Source: JBECKQ01 sp040235375
GTDB taxonomy: Bacteria > Planctomycetota > Phycisphaerae > UBA1845
Assembly (NCBI GenBank): GCA_040235375.1
Contig: JBECKQ010000098.1
Coordinates: 1 to 6,468, forward strand
Direction of reading: 5' to 3'
DNA: 6,468 bases
In this document: one piece after another, positions 5,098 to 6,468 of the stretch
Numbering within the stretch: the first letter of the stretch is position 1
Layout of the letters: each line of letters opens with the position of its first letter
Translations under genes and position numbers: made by a program
Notes under the pieces: generated by a model
The model's database searches: none
The model's input: the letters and a program-made list of their open reading frames with translations, nothing else
Told to the model about the DNA's origin: nothing

Positions 5098-6342
5098 TCA
5101 GTCGGCGGCTTCGGCTTTGCACACCTCACGGGTGACGTTCGTCGCGTACGCCCCCGGCGGCAACGTAAACGAAAGCTGCAAATACCTGCCCGAACCATCG
5201 CGTCCTTCGCCTGCGTCAAGATCGCGCAGCGGCACCCGCAGCGGGCGCCGCGCGCCCGTAATGTCCGTGCCATCGGGCGCGCGCCGCCGATCGAAACGAA
5301 CGCCGGCTTCGACAAGCACACGCTCTTCACGCTCGCCCTGCTTCCCGGACGGTGCCGTCATCCTCGCCCCGAAGATCGGGCCGGTGGGTGATATCTCGAA
5401 TGCATCGCACCGCGGTTGCTCGACAGCGGCGTCCTGCACAAGAAAGCAGGCGCCGTTGGCGTGCTTGTACGCCAGGTCCCCCTCCTCGATGCGGTCGACC
5501 GATTGAATCCTCACCGCCATCACACGGTTGAACAGATCGCTCTGCAAGGCCGACACGTACAGGCGTCGCATCGGCGGCGAAACCAACCGCCAACCCCGCT
5601 GCGGCTGCTCGGAATCAGAAGCCAGCTCACGACACACTCGTCGCTCCAGGTTGAACGCCGGCGGCCAGACGCGCGAGGCTTCCCGGTAGTCTCCTCGATC
5701 GGCGAGCTCGCGCGCCCGCCGAACGTCGGCATCCTCCGCCGGCCACGGCGCTCCCACAAGCGCCCGGAGGGCGGCGCCGAAGTCCCCGGCAAGGATCGCC
5801 GCGCCGATGGCCGCATTGTTTCCCCGCGTGCCGAACCGCTGCGGTCCAAAGTAGTTCGGAACCCCGCGTCGTTGAAGAACTTCCAGCACGGGCCGCACGG
5901 TGTCCGATGCGTCGGCGGCACACTCGCGAATCCGCACGACAAACCGGTTGCCTGCCAGGTGGCCGATGCGAAGCTTGTTGCGATGCCGGCGGATCCACAG
6001 TACACGAACGCCGGGCACTTCGACGCCCTTGATCCTCTTCGGGTCAATGTGCTCGAGGCTCAGCACCTGCCTGGTCACACCGCGGGCGTCCTTCAGTCCG
6101 GCGTAACCGAAGTCTCGGTCCCGGCGGCCGAGGGCGCGCCCGATGCGCCGCACCGCTTCCATCGTGCCCAGACCGCGCTTCTCAATCATGAAATAAACGT
6201 GTGTCCCTTCGTCGGATGGATTGTAGAGGGGCACTTCTTCGACCTGAAAATCGTCAAGCACGACCTTGATCATACCGCCGATGCCCGGCAGATCACGTGT
6301 AAGATAGGGAAGATGCAGTTCCGAAGACGCTTGGATTTTCAC
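5098..6342 (-). CDS. truD: TruD, tRNA pseudouridine(13) synthase
   Basis: TruD isomerises uridine 13 of tRNA (tRNA-Glu in E. coli) to pseudouridine in the cytoplasm. The 414-residue product carries the family's hallmarks: LPGIGGMIK and DDFQVEEVPL (18-39), FGYAGLKDARGVTRQ (78-92) with Asp85 as the catalytic aspartate, NKLRIGHLAGNRFVVRIR (122-139), NYFGPQRFG (163-171), ALQSDLFNRV (265-274) and PTGPIFG (319-325). It is longer than the 349-residue E. coli enzyme, with extra length in the region after NYFGPQRFG and towards the C-terminus. I place the start at GTG 6342-6340, with GAGGG seven bases upstream; the frame also opens at a TTG (6393) that lacks a ribosome site and adds 17 residues not resembling the family. 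The GTG lies in the loop of a perfect hairpin. It is convergent with the SGNH gene, and no partner gene is visible. Confidence 0.95.
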   Translation of the reverse strand: MKIQASSELHLPYLTRDLPGIGGMIKVVLDDFQVEEVPLYNPSDEGTHVYFMIEKRGLGTMEAVRRIGRALGRRDRDFGYAGLKDARGVTRQVLSLEHIDPKRIKGVEVPGVRVLWIRRHRNKLRIGHLAGNRFVVRIRECAADASDTVRPVLEVLQRRGVPNYFGPQRFGTRGNNAAIGAAILAGDFGAALRALVGAPWPAEDADVRRARELADRGDYREASRVWPPAFNLERRVCRELASDSEQPQRGWRLVSPPMRRLYVSALQSDLFNRVMAVRIQSVDRIEEGDLAYKHANGACFLVQDAAVEQPRCDAFEISPTGPIFGARMTAPSGKQGEREERVLVEAGVRFDRRRAPDGTDITGARRPLRVPLRDLDAGEGRDGSGRYLQLSFTLPPGAYATNVTREVCKAEAAD

Positions 6343-6349
6343 AAATCCA
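6332..6349 (-). promoter_or_regulatory. Start-codon hairpin of truD (7-bp stem, GUGA loop)
   Basis: On the mRNA strand, UGGAUUU (6349-6343) pairs perfectly with AAAUCCA (6338-6332) around the tetraloop GUGA (6342-6339). The first three loop bases are the GTG start codon. GUGA belongs to the stable GNRA tetraloop class. The GAGGG ribosome site (6354-6350) lies just outside the stem. This could tune translation initiation, but part of the right arm is constrained by coding. Confidence 0.5.
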
Positions 6350-6399
6350 CCCTCTGAATCCGTACATTGGGTAATCCTACCCACGTCACGCAAGTCGAC

Positions 6400-6468
6400 A
6401 TGGACGTCTATGTTACTCCTCGGGTGAAGCTATGGAGCAGCGGTCTTGAACTGGGCAATGTCTCTCCA
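6400..6468 (+). CDS. Possible start of a divergent gene, cut by the right edge (tentative)
   Basis: An ATG at 6400 opens 23 codons to the end of the window, beginning MDVYVTPRVKLWSSG. It has no clear ribosome site and no recognisable motif, and the frame is also open upstream into truD antisense. The same 69 bases on the minus strand could instead carry the last few codons of an upstream gene: one frame ends in QFKTAAP at a TAG, 6432-6430. The data do not decide between these. Confidence 0.2.
   Translation, partial: MDVYVTPRVKLWSSGLELGNVSP

Noticed and set aside
5416..6357. Plus-strand frame of 313 codons opposite truD
   Set aside because: TruD motifs on the minus strand cover the whole interval; the plus-strand translation has no recognisable domain.
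6343..6393. TTG start for truD adding 17 residues
   Set aside because: It has no ribosome site; family members normally begin close to the LPGIGG region and the GTG at 6342 has GAGGG at good spacing.
1..6468. tRNA, rRNA, CRISPR, insertion sequence or prophage elements
   Set aside because: Reading both strands I found no cloverleaf, no regularly spaced repeats, no transposase motifs and no terminal inverted repeats.

Overview
The window looks like chromosomal DNA from a GC-rich bacterium. Codon positions are strongly GC-biased, which also produces many long spurious antisense reading frames. All recognisable genes are of bacterial housekeeping or metabolic type, and I see no phage, transposon, CRISPR, tRNA or rRNA signature. 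A planctomycete-like host is my guess, because the small 94-residue protein resembles short proteins I associate with that phylum. No marker in the window settles the taxonomy.

Layout from left to right. (a) Positions 1-1149, plus strand: the 3' part of a gene for an HExxH zinc-peptidase-like protein, cut by the left edge. (b) 1187-1936, minus: a class I SAM-dependent methyltransferase of unknown substrate, convergent with (a). (c) 1937-1987: a 51-bp divergent intergenic region holding a good promoter match for larB, with a perfect 8+8 inverted repeat filling its spacer. (d) 1988-3645, plus: larB and nnrD, overlapping by ATGA. (e) 3703-3987, minus: a small helical, charged protein of unknown function, convergent with nnrD. 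(f) 4090-4881, plus: a secreted SGNH/GDSL-type hydrolase lipoprotein. (g) 4882-5097: a 216-bp convergent gap with a purine-rich tract and a strong hairpin. (h) 5098-6342, minus: truD, tRNA pseudouridine-13 synthase. (i) 6343-6468: a short edge region with at most a few codons of another gene.

Genes alternate strand often, so only larB-nnrD is clearly co-transcribed. Those two are biochemically linked in a loose sense. LarB consumes nicotinic acid adenine dinucleotide to begin the nickel-pincer cofactor, and NnrD repairs hydrated NAD(P)H. No larC, larE or lactate racemase gene is visible here. The other genes have no evident shared pathway.

I do not find a convincing undescribed multi-gene system. 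The best leads are small: the palindrome inside the larB promoter spacer, the truD GTG start codon placed in a GUGA tetraloop hairpin, and the unusual catalytic block of the SGNH lipoprotein.
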